A DNA stretch of 10,423 bases from CAYOEZ01 sp964402955 (GTDB lineage: Bacteria; Chloroflexota; DTOL01; DAOUCN01): NCBI GenBank assembly GCA_964402955.1, contig CAYOEZ010000180.1, positions 1 to 10,423 of the forward strand, in the 5' to 3' direction. Both the position numbers and the translations under genes were made by a program. Under the pieces are notes generated by a model. That model made no database searches, was not told the origin of the DNA, and saw only the letters and a list, made by a program, of their open reading frames with translations. Shown piece by piece: positions 1 to 6,525 of the stretch. Within the stretch, counting starts at the first letter, position 1. Each line of letters starts with the position of its first letter.

Positions 1-78
1 ACCAATCCATGCACCTGCATTTCTTAAGTTAGCGCATATGGGTCTGAGACCTGCCTCTACGTAGTGATGAAGAATGCA

Positions 79-120
79 GGGGCCACGGAGAACACATCTC
101 CTTGGCCTCTTTCTTGTTTC
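79..120 (+). terminator. Rho-independent terminator of an upstream gene
   Basis: GGCCA-c-GGAGA (81-91) pairs with TCTCC-t-TGGCC (97-107) around the five-base loop ACACA, with one C/T mismatch. It is followed at 108-119 by a T-rich run (TCTTTCTTGTTT). This is the layout of an intrinsic plus-strand terminator. It presumably ends a gene lying left of the window, because bases 1-78 hold no convincing reading frame. It also argues that the methyltransferase reading frame, which is open from 102, does not start there. Confidence 0.6.
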
Positions 121-182
121 GCCGCTTGCAACAGAGACAGAACTCGGCCACGTGGTCACGTCCAGCGCACCCTCTCGTGCTC

Positions 183-211
183 TTGACTTGTGCGCCATTA
201 CTCCATATACT
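183..211 (+). promoter_or_regulatory. Sigma70-type promoter of the DNA methyltransferase gene
   Basis: The -35 box TTGACT (183-188) and the -10 box TATACT (206-211) are separated by exactly 17 bases. Transcription would begin near 218, so the methyltransferase start must lie downstream of that point. The same architecture occurs upstream of four other genes in the window. Confidence 0.7.
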
Positions 212-248
212 GTCATCGTTGGATAGGATGTATGGTGAGGCATACGAT

Positions 249-1160
249 ATGGCCGCACTGCGCACGAGTAGACTTCCGATTCAGCTTCCGATGTGGGAGG
301 ACGACGGCCCAACAGCGGTTGTTAATGTCGCGTCTGTCCCTCAACGCAGTCCTTTCCGTTATCCAGGCGGCAAGACCTGGCTTGTTCCCCGAGTCAGGTA
401 CTGGCTTGCCAGCCAATTCACTCGACCGACGCTGTTCGTCGAGCCTTTCGCTGGCGGAGCGATCATCGGGCTAACGGTCGCCTTCGCACAGATGGCCGAA
501 TCGGTAATTCTTATCGAACGTGATGAGCAGGTTGCCGCCGTCTGGAAGACCATCATCAGCATGGACGGCGGAGCACAGTGGTTGGCCGATCGAATTGCAA
601 CATTCGACCTCACGCCCGAATCCGTTCAGGCTCTCCTGGCCGTGCGCCCGGAATCCATCAAAGAACAAGCCTTCCAAACTATCGTACAGAATCGCGTTAG
701 TCACGGAGGCATACTGGCGCCGGGCGCGGGAACAATCAAGAACGGAGAGAATGGAAAGGGAATCCGCTCACGGTGGTATCCGGACACCCTCTGCCAACGC
801 ATCATAGACATTTCACGTGTCAGAAACCGCATTGTCTTCGTCCACGGCGATGCTTTCAACACGCTTCTCAAGTACGCCGATGATGAGAGTGCAGTTTTCT
901 TCATTGATCCCCCGTACACTGCTTCAACCAAGAAGGCTGGCTCTCGTCTGTACACATACCATCAAATCGACCATGAATTGCTGTTTCAGCGGGTGCAAAA
1001 CCTCAAAGGCGATTTCCTCATGACGTATGATGACGCTGAGGAGGTGCGATCACTTGCCGTCAAGTACCGATTCGAGACTCGGTTGGTGGCCATGAACAAC
1101 ACCCATCACGCCACTATGAACGAACTCCTCATCGGACGCAATCTAGATTGGGTGCGATAG
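249..1160 (+). CDS. D12-class N6-adenine DNA methyltransferase (Dam family)
   Basis: This is a 303-residue SAM-dependent methyltransferase of the D12 (alpha-group) class, which methylates the N6 of adenine in a short DNA target. Visible motifs are FRYPGGK (residues 36-42) and EPFAGG (65-70), which form the SAM-binding part, and the catalytic DPPY (220-223). The segment between EPFAGG and DPPY would carry target recognition. The frame is open from 102, but I chose 249 because GGTGAGG (234-240) lies eight bases before this ATG and the promoter at 183-211 would start transcription near 218; ATG 228 is the alternative. No restriction endonuclease is adjacent on the right, so it is an orphan methyltransferase as far as the window shows. 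A partner could lie to the left, but a terminator separates that side. The target sequence cannot be read from the gene. Confidence 0.9.
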   Translation: MAALRTSRLPIQLPMWEDDGPTAVVNVASVPQRSPFRYPGGKTWLVPRVRYWLASQFTRPTLFVEPFAGGAIIGLTVAFAQMAESVILIERDEQVAAVWKTIISMDGGAQWLADRIATFDLTPESVQALLAVRPESIKEQAFQTIVQNRVSHGGILAPGAGTIKNGENGKGIRSRWYPDTLCQRIIDISRVRNRIVFVHGDAFNTLLKYADDESAVFFIDPPYTASTKKAGSRLYTYHQIDHELLFQRVQNLKGDFLMTYDDAEEVRSLAVKYRFETRLVAMNNTHHATMNELLIGRNLDWVR

Positions 1161-1197
1161 ACGGAAACAATCGAGCGCCTTTCCGGCTATCTCGCAC
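1153..1197 (+). other. Imperfect stem-loop at the methyltransferase stop codon
   Basis: TGCGATAG (1153-1160, including the stop) can pair with CTATC and CGCA (1187-1197) with a two-base bulge. Inside it GGAAA (1163-1167) pairs with TTTCC (1180-1184). No T-run follows, so it is not a classic intrinsic terminator. It could attenuate read-through into the next gene or protect the mRNA end. It is the only structure seen between the two genes. Confidence 0.35.
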
Positions 1198-1225
1198 AGC
1201 AGCGCCGCCACACGGAGACAAACAC

Positions 1226-2416
1226 ATGAAGATCACCGACCTGAAGTGCACCATGCTGGGCGACAATCCTCTGGTGCGCATCTGCACCGATGAAGGCGTC
1301 AGCGGCTACGGCATGGTCGAGATCTCCAAGCCCTACATCAAGCCGCACGTCCTCTTCTACCGCGAGCGCATCCTGGGCGAAGACCCGACCAACGTCGAGC
1401 AGGTCATGCTCAAGATTCGCCGCCTGGGCAGCTTCAAGCCCTGGGGCAGCGCCGTCAGCGCCATCGAGATCGCCCTGTGGGACATTGCCGGTAAGGCTGC
1501 CGGGCTGCCTGTGCACAAGCTGCTGGGCGGCAAGGTACGCGACCGTGTGCGCGTCTACAACGGGGCAGTGCGCTTCCCGCTGAGCGGCTACTCGCCGCAG
1601 GACTACGCCGACAACATGGCAAGAATGAAGGCCGCCAAAGAGGGCTTCACTATCATCAAGCAGCCCATCGGCTTTCACAGCCCGATGGCAACCAAAATTC
1701 CCGGTTACTACTACGGCCACGTGCGCAGCGGCACGACGCACGCCAATCGCGGTCTCATCACCGAGCGCGGGCTGAAACACACGGTGGCCTGCGTCGAGGC
1801 AATGAAAGATGTACTCGGCGACGAGGTTGGCCTGGCGCTCGACTGCGGGCCGGGCTGGACAGTGCCCGACGCCATCCGCTTGGCCCAGGCGCTCGAGTAC
1901 TTGAACATTATGTGGCTCGAAGACCTGATCACCGGCGACTACACGCCCTATGTTCTGGCCGACCTCTATCGTGAGGTCACGACAGCCTCATCGACGCCAA
2001 CCCACACCTGCGAGCAAATCTATCTGCGCCAGAACTTCATCGATCTCATCGAGAAGAAGGCTGTACGCGTCATCGGCCCCGACCCCTGCGATGTCGGCGG
2101 CATCAGCGAGCTCAAATGGATCGCCGAATACGCCGACCTGCACGGCATCCTCATGGCGCCCCACGGCGTCTTTGACGGGCTGATCGGCCTGGCCGCGCTG
2201 GTCCAGGTCGCCGCGACCTTGCCCGACAACTACATCGCCTTCGAATACCCGCTCGGCCGCCCGGAATGGTGGTACGACATTGTCGACGGCCTGCCCGATC
2301 CCATTGTCAAGAACGGCTTCATCGAGGTCTGGGATCGGCCGGGCCTGGGCGTCGAGATACGGATTGACGCGGCACAGAAGTATCTGGCAGACGGGGAGAA
2401 GGATTTCTTCGCGTGA
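1226..2416 (+). CDS. Mandelate racemase/muconate lactonizing enzyme family protein (enolase superfamily)
   Basis: This is a 396-residue cytosolic Mg-dependent enzyme that abstracts a proton alpha to a carboxylate, probably a sugar-acid dehydratase. Residues 1-115 form the capping domain and the rest the barrel. Expected active-site residues are present: Lys145 (IIKQP), metal ligands Asp206, Glu232 and Glu263, the His-Asp dyad Asp286 (GPDP) and His313 (APHG), and Glu340. The spacings D206-E232 (26), E263-D286 (23) and D286-H313 (27) match mandelate racemase, which places it in the MR subgroup. About 30 extra residues between Lys145 and Asp206 recall dehydratases with a long loop. ATG 1226 is preceded by GGAGA (1214-1218) with seven bases between; the frame extends upstream to a TTG at 1148 but lacks a ribosome site there. 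No sugar transporter or catabolic gene is adjacent, so the substrate is unknown. No promoter of its own was found. Confidence 0.9.
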   Translation: MKITDLKCTMLGDNPLVRICTDEGVSGYGMVEISKPYIKPHVLFYRERILGEDPTNVEQVMLKIRRLGSFKPWGSAVSAIEIALWDIAGKAAGLPVHKLLGGKVRDRVRVYNGAVRFPLSGYSPQDYADNMARMKAAKEGFTIIKQPIGFHSPMATKIPGYYYGHVRSGTTHANRGLITERGLKHTVACVEAMKDVLGDEVGLALDCGPGWTVPDAIRLAQALEYLNIMWLEDLITGDYTPYVLADLYREVTTASSTPTHTCEQIYLRQNFIDLIEKKAVRVIGPDPCDVGGISELKWIAEYADLHGILMAPHGVFDGLIGLAALVQVAATLPDNYIAFEYPLGRPEWWYDIVDGLPDPIVKNGFIEVWDRPGLGVEIRIDAAQKYLADGEKDFFA

Positions 2417-2430
2417 CAAGCCTCTTGTTG

Positions 2431-2459
2431 TTGACAGACGCTCCTGAGACTGCTATGCT
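2431..2459 (+). promoter_or_regulatory. Sigma70-type promoter of the antitoxin gene
   Basis: TTGACA (2431-2436) and TATGCT (2454-2459) are 17 bases apart, and the antitoxin GTG starts 27 bases after the -10 box. It begins only 14 bases after the preceding stop codon, so the antitoxin is transcribed independently of the enolase-superfamily gene. Confidence 0.7.
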
Positions 2460-2486
2460 CTTGGAAAGTTCGACAGGAGGCAGCGA

Positions 2487-2726
2487 GTGTCACGAATCTG
2501 GCAATTGCAAGAAGCAAAGAACAAGCTGAGTGAAGTCGTCGACCAGGCCATCAGCGAGGGGCCGCAAGTCATTACACGCCGCGGCGAGGAAGTCGCCGTC
2601 GTTTTGTCGTCCAAGCGCTACCGCCAGCTTGCTGCAAGACCGGAGTCCCTAGCGGCGTTCTTCCGCGCGTCGCCGCTGGTTGGCGTCGACCTCGACGTCA
2701 GCCGTGACAAGAGCGGCATCGAATGA
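2487..2726 (+). CDS. Type II toxin-antitoxin antitoxin, Phd/YefM family
   Basis: This 79-residue protein has the classic Phd/YefM N-terminal fold: W-QLQEAKNKLSEVVDQAISEGPQVITRRGEEVAVVLS (residues 5-41), with the typical AKN-LSE-VD and ITR-G-E-VAV patterns. The family binds DNA as a dimer through this part and wraps the toxin with the C-terminal tail. The start is GTG 2487, backed by a perfect AGGAGG (2475-2480) six bases upstream. The stop codon overlaps an ATG in the form ATGA (2723-2726), typical of an antitoxin coupled to its toxin. However, the frame begun by that ATG stops after six codons, and no PIN, Doc or RelE toxin follows. It is therefore a solitary antitoxin, probably left after the toxin was lost or replaced. 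Autoregulation through the promoter at 2431-2459 is likely from the family but not visible. Confidence 0.88.
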   Translation: MSRIWQLQEAKNKLSEVVDQAISEGPQVITRRGEEVAVVLSSKRYRQLAARPESLAAFFRASPLVGVDLDVSRDKSGIE

Positions 2727-2771
2727 GGACCGACTGCTCCTGATCAATAGGAAATGAAACGTTGAAGACTG

Positions 2772-2799
2772 TTGTCTGACATATAGAGTATGGTATAAT
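2772..2799 (+). promoter_or_regulatory. Extended -10 promoter of the wHTH/HEPN operon
   Basis: TTGTCT (2772-2777), 16 bases, then TGG-TATAAT (TATAAT at 2794-2799), a consensus -10 box with an extended TG element. The expected transcript would have a leader of about 85 bases before the ATG at 2891. The promoter differs from the TTGAC/TATACT pattern of the other genes here. It is flanked by an 8-bp inverted repeat, ATGAAACG (2754-2761) and CGTTTCAT (2825-2832), which could bind a regulator, possibly the operon's own winged-helix product; this is inference. Confidence 0.65.
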
Positions 2800-2890
2800 G
2801 TACACAATAGCTAGCGTGCGTCTGCGTTTCATATCACGACTTTGTTGATTCTCCGCACAGTCGCGGAAATCGGTTTTGGAGGGTATGGTG

Positions 2891-3631
2891 ATGTCAGAAA
2901 AGGCATTCAAACTTCCAGGCTCCTCGTATGACGAACTGACCAGGATCATTCAGTCGTATGGCCGATCCGAGAAGCCAGTATCCCTGGCTGAAGTTGCACA
3001 GGTAGCAAGGATGAATAGCACTGTTATCAGTCGTAACAATGGATTCCTTGTATCTGCAGGCATCATCCAAGGGGAGCGGGCGAAGCGCCCCACACTGGGG
3101 GGCATGAGACTAGCACACGCTCTACAGCACGAGAACAGTCGGGAGACCGCAGTGATATGGCGAGAAATCGTCGAGTCGACAGACTTTCTCTCGAAAATGC
3201 TCGCTGCCATACGTGTCCGCCGGGGGATGGATGTGTCCACATTCAGGAGCCATCTTGCATACTCGGCGGGGGAACCGAAGAATAGCATTACAATGGCGGG
3301 CGCTGGAGCAGTCATTGAGATACTGGTGAGAGCAGGGCTCATTAGCCAAAACAACGATCAGCTGTTGCCAGTAGACGCTGCAATCTACGAGCCGAACGAG
3401 CATGACGACACAAATGTCGAACAGCAGGACCCTAGGCCGACACCGATCTCTCCGGCAGGCGCTCATGTGGCCCCCCCGACTGGACACGTGAACATCTCAA
3501 TCAACATCGATGTAAGCCTCGTCGTGAAGCCATCTGAGCTTGACGGACTAGGCGCTAGGCTGCGTCGGTTGGTTGATGAGATTGCTTCGAGTGCTTGCGA
3601 CGAGGAAGACACCAAAATTGGCGACAATTAG
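2891..3631 (+). CDS. Winged-helix-turn-helix protein of unknown function, first gene of a wHTH/HEPN operon
   Basis: This is a 246-residue soluble protein I cannot assign to a named family with certainty. Residues 11-79 read as a winged helix: a first helix (SSYDELTRIIQSYG), SLAEVAQVA, a recognition-like helix MNSTVISRNNGFLVSAGII, and a wing. Residues 83-155 look like a second domain of similar type (FLSKMLAAIRVRRGMD, then a helix ending VRAGLIS). A proline-rich linker leads to an alternating beta strand, HVNISINIDVSLVV (199-212), and a final helix (215-232); this tail resembles those of some DUF5343-like proteins. ATG 2891 is chosen because GGAGGG (2878-2883) lies seven bases upstream; TTG 2876 and ATG 2885 are in frame but poorly placed. 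The next gene starts 11 bases after the stop, so the two are surely cotranscribed. GC is visibly lower than in the flanking genes. It could be a DNA-binding regulator or sensor of its partner. Confidence 0.75.
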   Translation: MSEKAFKLPGSSYDELTRIIQSYGRSEKPVSLAEVAQVARMNSTVISRNNGFLVSAGIIQGERAKRPTLGGMRLAHALQHENSRETAVIWREIVESTDFLSKMLAAIRVRRGMDVSTFRSHLAYSAGEPKNSITMAGAGAVIEILVRAGLISQNNDQLLPVDAAIYEPNEHDDTNVEQQDPRPTPISPAGAHVAPPTGHVNISINIDVSLVVKPSELDGLGARLRRLVDEIASSACDEEDTKIGDN

Positions 3632-3642
3632 GGGCCGCAACC

Positions 3643-4605
3643 ATGCCTCCAGAAGTGTTTCCAACCACAGCTGAGAATGTGATATCTGCCACAGACGCTG
3701 TACTCGCGTATCCAGGTGGATGCGGCGAAGCTAACGCGGCTGAATTCATGGAAACCCCAGTTGACAGCGCGCGCTATGCACTACAGATGGCAGCACAACT
3801 AGGGCTAGTCGAACAAGATGCAGCGGGCTTGTATAGGAGCAGGGCTCCCCTGGCGGTATACCTGGTCACCGCGGAGAGCCAACAGAAGGCTGCCGTGATG
3901 CGCTTGGTAATCGAGAACTACGAACCCTATCGGATTTTCAAACACAGGCTGGCTCTTGCTGGGAATGGCGCAACAGCAGCCATGCAAGTCAAGGTGGTCT
4001 GTCATCTGAACCACCATCGCGACGAGATTAGGGATACTCTTGTGAGTCTAGGTACATACTCGCAATCTCTGATTTCCAAAGGCGCTGGGATCTTCGAAGC
4101 CGTAGGCTCTGACACACTACACGCAGACTTCCTCTGCGAGATAGCGAGCGTCGCCGCTGATAGAGCAAAGACTGAGAGCCAAGTTCGAGAGCACCTTGGC
4201 GAGGAGACATATGAATGGATCGAGAAAGACGAAGTCTTCGATCCACTAGTTACAGCCCATCAGTTGCTGAACCAGATGCTTGATCACAGGGGACCAGTCG
4301 TCCATGCAGGTAACGCCGTTGAGTCATTCCTAATCCAAATTGGCGCCCACCACGGCGTCAACCTCAACAATGCCACTGGCATCAACGCCAAAGTTGACAC
4401 GTTGGGTACGAAAATACTCAAGAAGCATAAGCACATGCTCAAATACCTCGGCCACGTACGGAATGCCTCGGATCACGGAATAGACCTTGAGATAGGGTGC
4501 TCATGGAACATAAGCTCTGAATCGGCAACAGAGTACGTGCATTTGGCCATGAGTACCATCAGGTCAGTTGTGTTGGCTCTTGCAGTGAGCAGGTACGAAA
4601 TCTAG
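3643..4605 (+). CDS. Large protein with C-terminal HEPN-type motif, candidate ribonuclease effector
   Basis: This is a 320-residue soluble protein with no confident family name. The N-terminal part (about 5-75) looks like a winged helix with a following linker (ISATDAVLAYPGG, then ARYALQMAAQLGLVEQDAAGLYRS). The middle (about 75-190) is helical. The C-terminal part (about 195-320) is a helical bundle carrying R273-N-A-S-D-H278 in LGHVRNASDHG. R-N-x3-H fits the Rx4-6H motif of HEPN domains, where a polar residue commonly follows the arginine; in active members it cuts RNA. The context resembles Abi_C-type C-termini (RN...HG). ATG 3643 is chosen over the in-frame TTG 3595 because TAGGGG (3629-3634) lies eight bases upstream and the TTG would overlap the previous gene. 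Only 11 bases separate the genes, which suggests a two-gene module. The HEPN assignment and an antiphage or toxin role are inferences; a non-catalytic HEPN scaffold is possible. Confidence 0.72.
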   Translation: MPPEVFPTTAENVISATDAVLAYPGGCGEANAAEFMETPVDSARYALQMAAQLGLVEQDAAGLYRSRAPLAVYLVTAESQQKAAVMRLVIENYEPYRIFKHRLALAGNGATAAMQVKVVCHLNHHRDEIRDTLVSLGTYSQSLISKGAGIFEAVGSDTLHADFLCEIASVAADRAKTESQVREHLGEETYEWIEKDEVFDPLVTAHQLLNQMLDHRGPVVHAGNAVESFLIQIGAHHGVNLNNATGINAKVDTLGTKILKKHKHMLKYLGHVRNASDHGIDLEIGCSWNISSESATEYVHLAMSTIRSVVLALAVSRYEI

Positions 4606-4694
4606 TGACCATCCTTACGCATTGCTGACACCAAATAACCATTCTCACAAGGCAGCAATTTGGCGAACTAATGCTCATGGCGATACAGGGTTAG

Positions 4695-4898
4695 GCTCGA
4701 TGGCCACTAGTCCATGCTGGGCATCTGGAACACGACACACCAGACCTCTGGCAAACGCTCCGCGCCCGCCTGCGCTCCATCGAACCGGCGGACTTCACAC
4801 ACTTCCTACACTGGAATCGCGACAGCGCGCGGGCGCGCTACATCGACCTCGTTTGGTTTGGCATGAGCGATGACGACATGAGGAGACTATGGCCATGA
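4695..4898 (+). pseudogene. 3' remnant of a truncated gene upstream of the DUF123 gene
   Basis: A frame of 67 codons is open from just after the TAG at 4692-4694 to the TGA at 4896-4898, without a plausible start. Its translation has the composition of a real protein C-terminus: HAGHLEHDTPDLWQTLRARL, then FTHFLHWNRD, RARYIDLVWFGMSDDDMRRL and a final WP. The stop overlaps the next gene's ATG in the form ATGA, as expected for two native coupled genes. GC rises here compared with the operon to the left. The 5' part was apparently lost when the low-GC block arrived, with the junction near 4695-4712. I do not recognise the family. Confidence 0.6.
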
Positions 4899-5323
4899 CC
4901 GCACTCCCCGGCGCCTACGCGCTCATCTTGCACGCCACCGCCACCGGTCCCATCACCGTTGGCCGCCGCGGCGAGATGTTGGTCGTCCCGGGCTACTATT
5001 TCTACGTAGGCAGCGCACTGGGGCCGGGCGGGCTGGCAGCCAGGCTGCGCCACCATGAGTCGGCTGTGCGCAAGCCGCACTGGCACATCGATTACTTGCG
5101 GCAAGCTGCTCACGTCGTCGACATCTGGTATGCCATTGGCGCAGAGCGGCACGAGCATGTCTGGGCAAGTGTGCTTGAGCACATGGCAGGGGCAACCATA
5201 CCCATGCGCGGCTTTGGCGCATCCGACTGCACCTGCACGGCGCATCTGTTCCATTTCGCGGACGTCCCGTCGTTCGCCTCTTTTCAGCGAGATCTCGCCG
5301 CATTCACACCAGGAGCAGGATGA
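4895..5323 (+). CDS. DUF123 (GIY-YIG-like) family protein, 3' end altered by an IS
   Basis: This is a 142-residue small soluble protein of the DUF123 family, which is related to GIY-YIG endonucleases. Seen in order: GAYALIL near the N-terminus, then YYFYVGSALGPGGLAARLRH (the GIY-YIG-like core with its arginines), HWHIDYLR, and GFGASDCTC-AHLF near the C-terminus. The substrate of the family is not established. ATG 4895 is chosen because AGGAG (4881-4885) is nine bases upstream, whereas ATG 4889 would leave only three. The start overlaps the stop of the truncated gene before it. The IS begins at 5316, so the last two codons and the stop (5321-5323) come from the insertion sequence. Joining the flanks across the IS and one target copy restores a frame ending GQPIDTSRYRLYTCHQQ, stop at 6613-6615. 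The conserved core is intact, so activity may survive. Confidence 0.85.
   Translation: MTALPGAYALILHATATGPITVGRRGEMLVVPGYYFYVGSALGPGGLAARLRHHESAVRKPHWHIDYLRQAAHVVDIWYAIGAERHEHVWASVLEHMAGATIPMRGFGASDCTCTAHLFHFADVPSFASFQRDLAAFTPGAG
5306..5315. repeat. Target site duplication, left copy
   Basis: ACACCAGGAG lies directly before the left IS end and recurs directly after the right end at 6553-6562. A 10-bp perfect direct repeat is within the usual 8-10 bp for the ISAs1 family and indicates a recent simple insertion. Confidence 0.93.
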
Positions 5324-5342
5324 TTGCAAAGTCGGTTTATGT
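5316..5342 (+). repeat. Left terminal inverted repeat of the IS
   Basis: It begins CAGGATGATTGCAAAGTCGG and runs to the final TATGT. It matches the reverse complement of the right end except at positions 10 (T versus A) and 21 (T versus C). Its inner end touches the transposase stop codon (5342-5344). Confidence 0.93.
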
Positions 5343-6487
5343 TAAGTGACCAGACCGAGCGCGAAATCCAGGTCCGCGGCGCACTGTCTAGCTCGGCGCG
5401 GCATCGACCGTCCAGGATCGAAGCAGTCAGGTCGATTGAGAGCTGTTAGAGCAACATTGATCATCATTGCGAAAATTGGACCAAGCCCTGGCCGTCGCAG
5501 CATGTGCTTGTCTTCACCCCAACTGCGGTCCTTGACGTGATGCAGGGAGTTCTCGATCCCCCAATGACCCCGGACGCGCTTGAGGAACTGCTCAGGGGAA
5601 AGAGGTCCGCTTGGGTTGTAACCGGCCAGATACCAGGTCTCACGCCTCACAGCGCCGCTGGTCGTGTCCTGAATCACCTTGTCCAGACGACCCACCTGCT
5701 GTGCGCCAGCGAAACTCAGTTCTTGAGCGATATAGGCGGCTGTCTCCTGGTCGAGCCAAAGGTCACGCGTCTCAATGCTGCCACTACGCTTGTCAATGCT
5801 GTGGGCATCCGCTCGGCGGGTAGGGGCCTCAGCAAAGCACTCGACCAAAGCCGCTGCCACGTTGGGTTGATTGCCCTTGATGCGGAACAGATAACCGCGT
5901 CGCGCTTCAACCAGCGCCGCGCAGAGGGGCCTCTGGGCAAAGAAGGCATCCCCAGTCAGAGCCACAAGGCCAGGATAGGCAGCGAAGAGTTGGTGCAAAT
6001 GATCTTTGAGCACTGTGGGTTCAGCCTCGCGATCAGAAACGACCCATTGGAGCAGACAGAGCTTGAGGTCATGGGCGAAAACAGTGAGAATACCGAATGG
6101 GTTGCCGTCCTCGTCCCGACTCTGATGGGGATACTTGCCATCCACGGCCCCCACGACTGGCAGGTCACAGATCAGGCTTACAACCCACTCCGTGAACACC
6201 TCCTGCAGCGGAGCGAGCGGAACACGGGCAAGATTGCGAGAGAGTGTCACCGGATGGGGAACACCAAACCAGGGATGAAAGCCCAACGCGGGTCCTACAC
6301 TCGCCCAGTGTTCATCGGCGTAGTCGATAATGGCCTGAAGGTCTGTCTCTTGAGCCATCAGGCCGACAAGAGCCAATAACAGTAAGGCATGGAACGGATA
6401 GCGAACGCCACGGCGTTTGCGTGGATCAGCGATGTGCATAATGAGCAAGGTGCGCAGACTCACCCTATCTGGATTCTCAGTCGTCAC
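5342..6487 (-). CDS. ISAs1-family transposase
   Basis: This is a 381-residue DDE transposase, full length for the family, which cuts and rejoins the element ends. An N-terminal DUF4372/H-repeat-type segment (DPRKRRGVRYPFHALLLLAL) precedes the catalytic core. Core signatures are VVGAVDGK (first Asp), LVALTGDAFFAQR (second Asp) and GHWGIENSLHHVKD with the following WGEDKH (catalytic Glu), then the R-PG-GP-FAMM-NVALTALN segment typical of the family. The start is GTG at 6487 (minus), seven bases after GGAGG in GGGAGGATGCTCC; an ATG between them is out of frame and stops at once. No frameshift or internal stop is seen. Confidence 0.96.
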   Translation of the reverse strand: MTTENPDRVSLRTLLIMHIADPRKRRGVRYPFHALLLLALVGLMAQETDLQAIIDYADEHWASVGPALGFHPWFGVPHPVTLSRNLARVPLAPLQEVFTEWVVSLICDLPVVGAVDGKYPHQSRDEDGNPFGILTVFAHDLKLCLLQWVVSDREAEPTVLKDHLHQLFAAYPGLVALTGDAFFAQRPLCAALVEARRGYLFRIKGNQPNVAAALVECFAEAPTRRADAHSIDKRSGSIETRDLWLDQETAAYIAQELSFAGAQQVGRLDKVIQDTTSGAVRRETWYLAGYNPSGPLSPEQFLKRVRGHWGIENSLHHVKDRSWGEDKHMLRRPGLGPIFAMMINVALTALNRPDCFDPGRSMPRRARQCAADLDFALGLVT

Positions 6488-6525
6488 GGAGCATCCTCCC
6501 TATGAAAGATGCCCCAGTGTACTAT

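Noticed and set aside
14..80. Imperfect inverted repeat CCTGCATTTCTT / AAGAATGCAGG
   Set aside because: Arms of 11-12 bases with a bulge and a 44-base gap, with no target duplication or gene inside; could be chance.
102..248. N-terminal extension of the methyltransferase from ATG 102
   Set aside because: It starts inside the terminator hairpin, lies upstream of the promoter at 183-211, and has no family similarity.
1187..1780. 197-residue minus-strand reading frame
   Set aside because: Lies wholly opposite the enolase-superfamily gene and shows only the composition expected from the complement of a GC-rich gene.
4622..4873. 83-residue plus-strand frame starting MLTPNNHSHK
   Set aside because: Low-complexity Arg/Pro/His-rich frame that overlaps the more protein-like frame at 4695-4898; no ribosome site.
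5504..6379. 291-residue plus-strand reading frame
   Set aside because: Antisense to the ISAs1 transposase with all catalytic motifs on the other strand.
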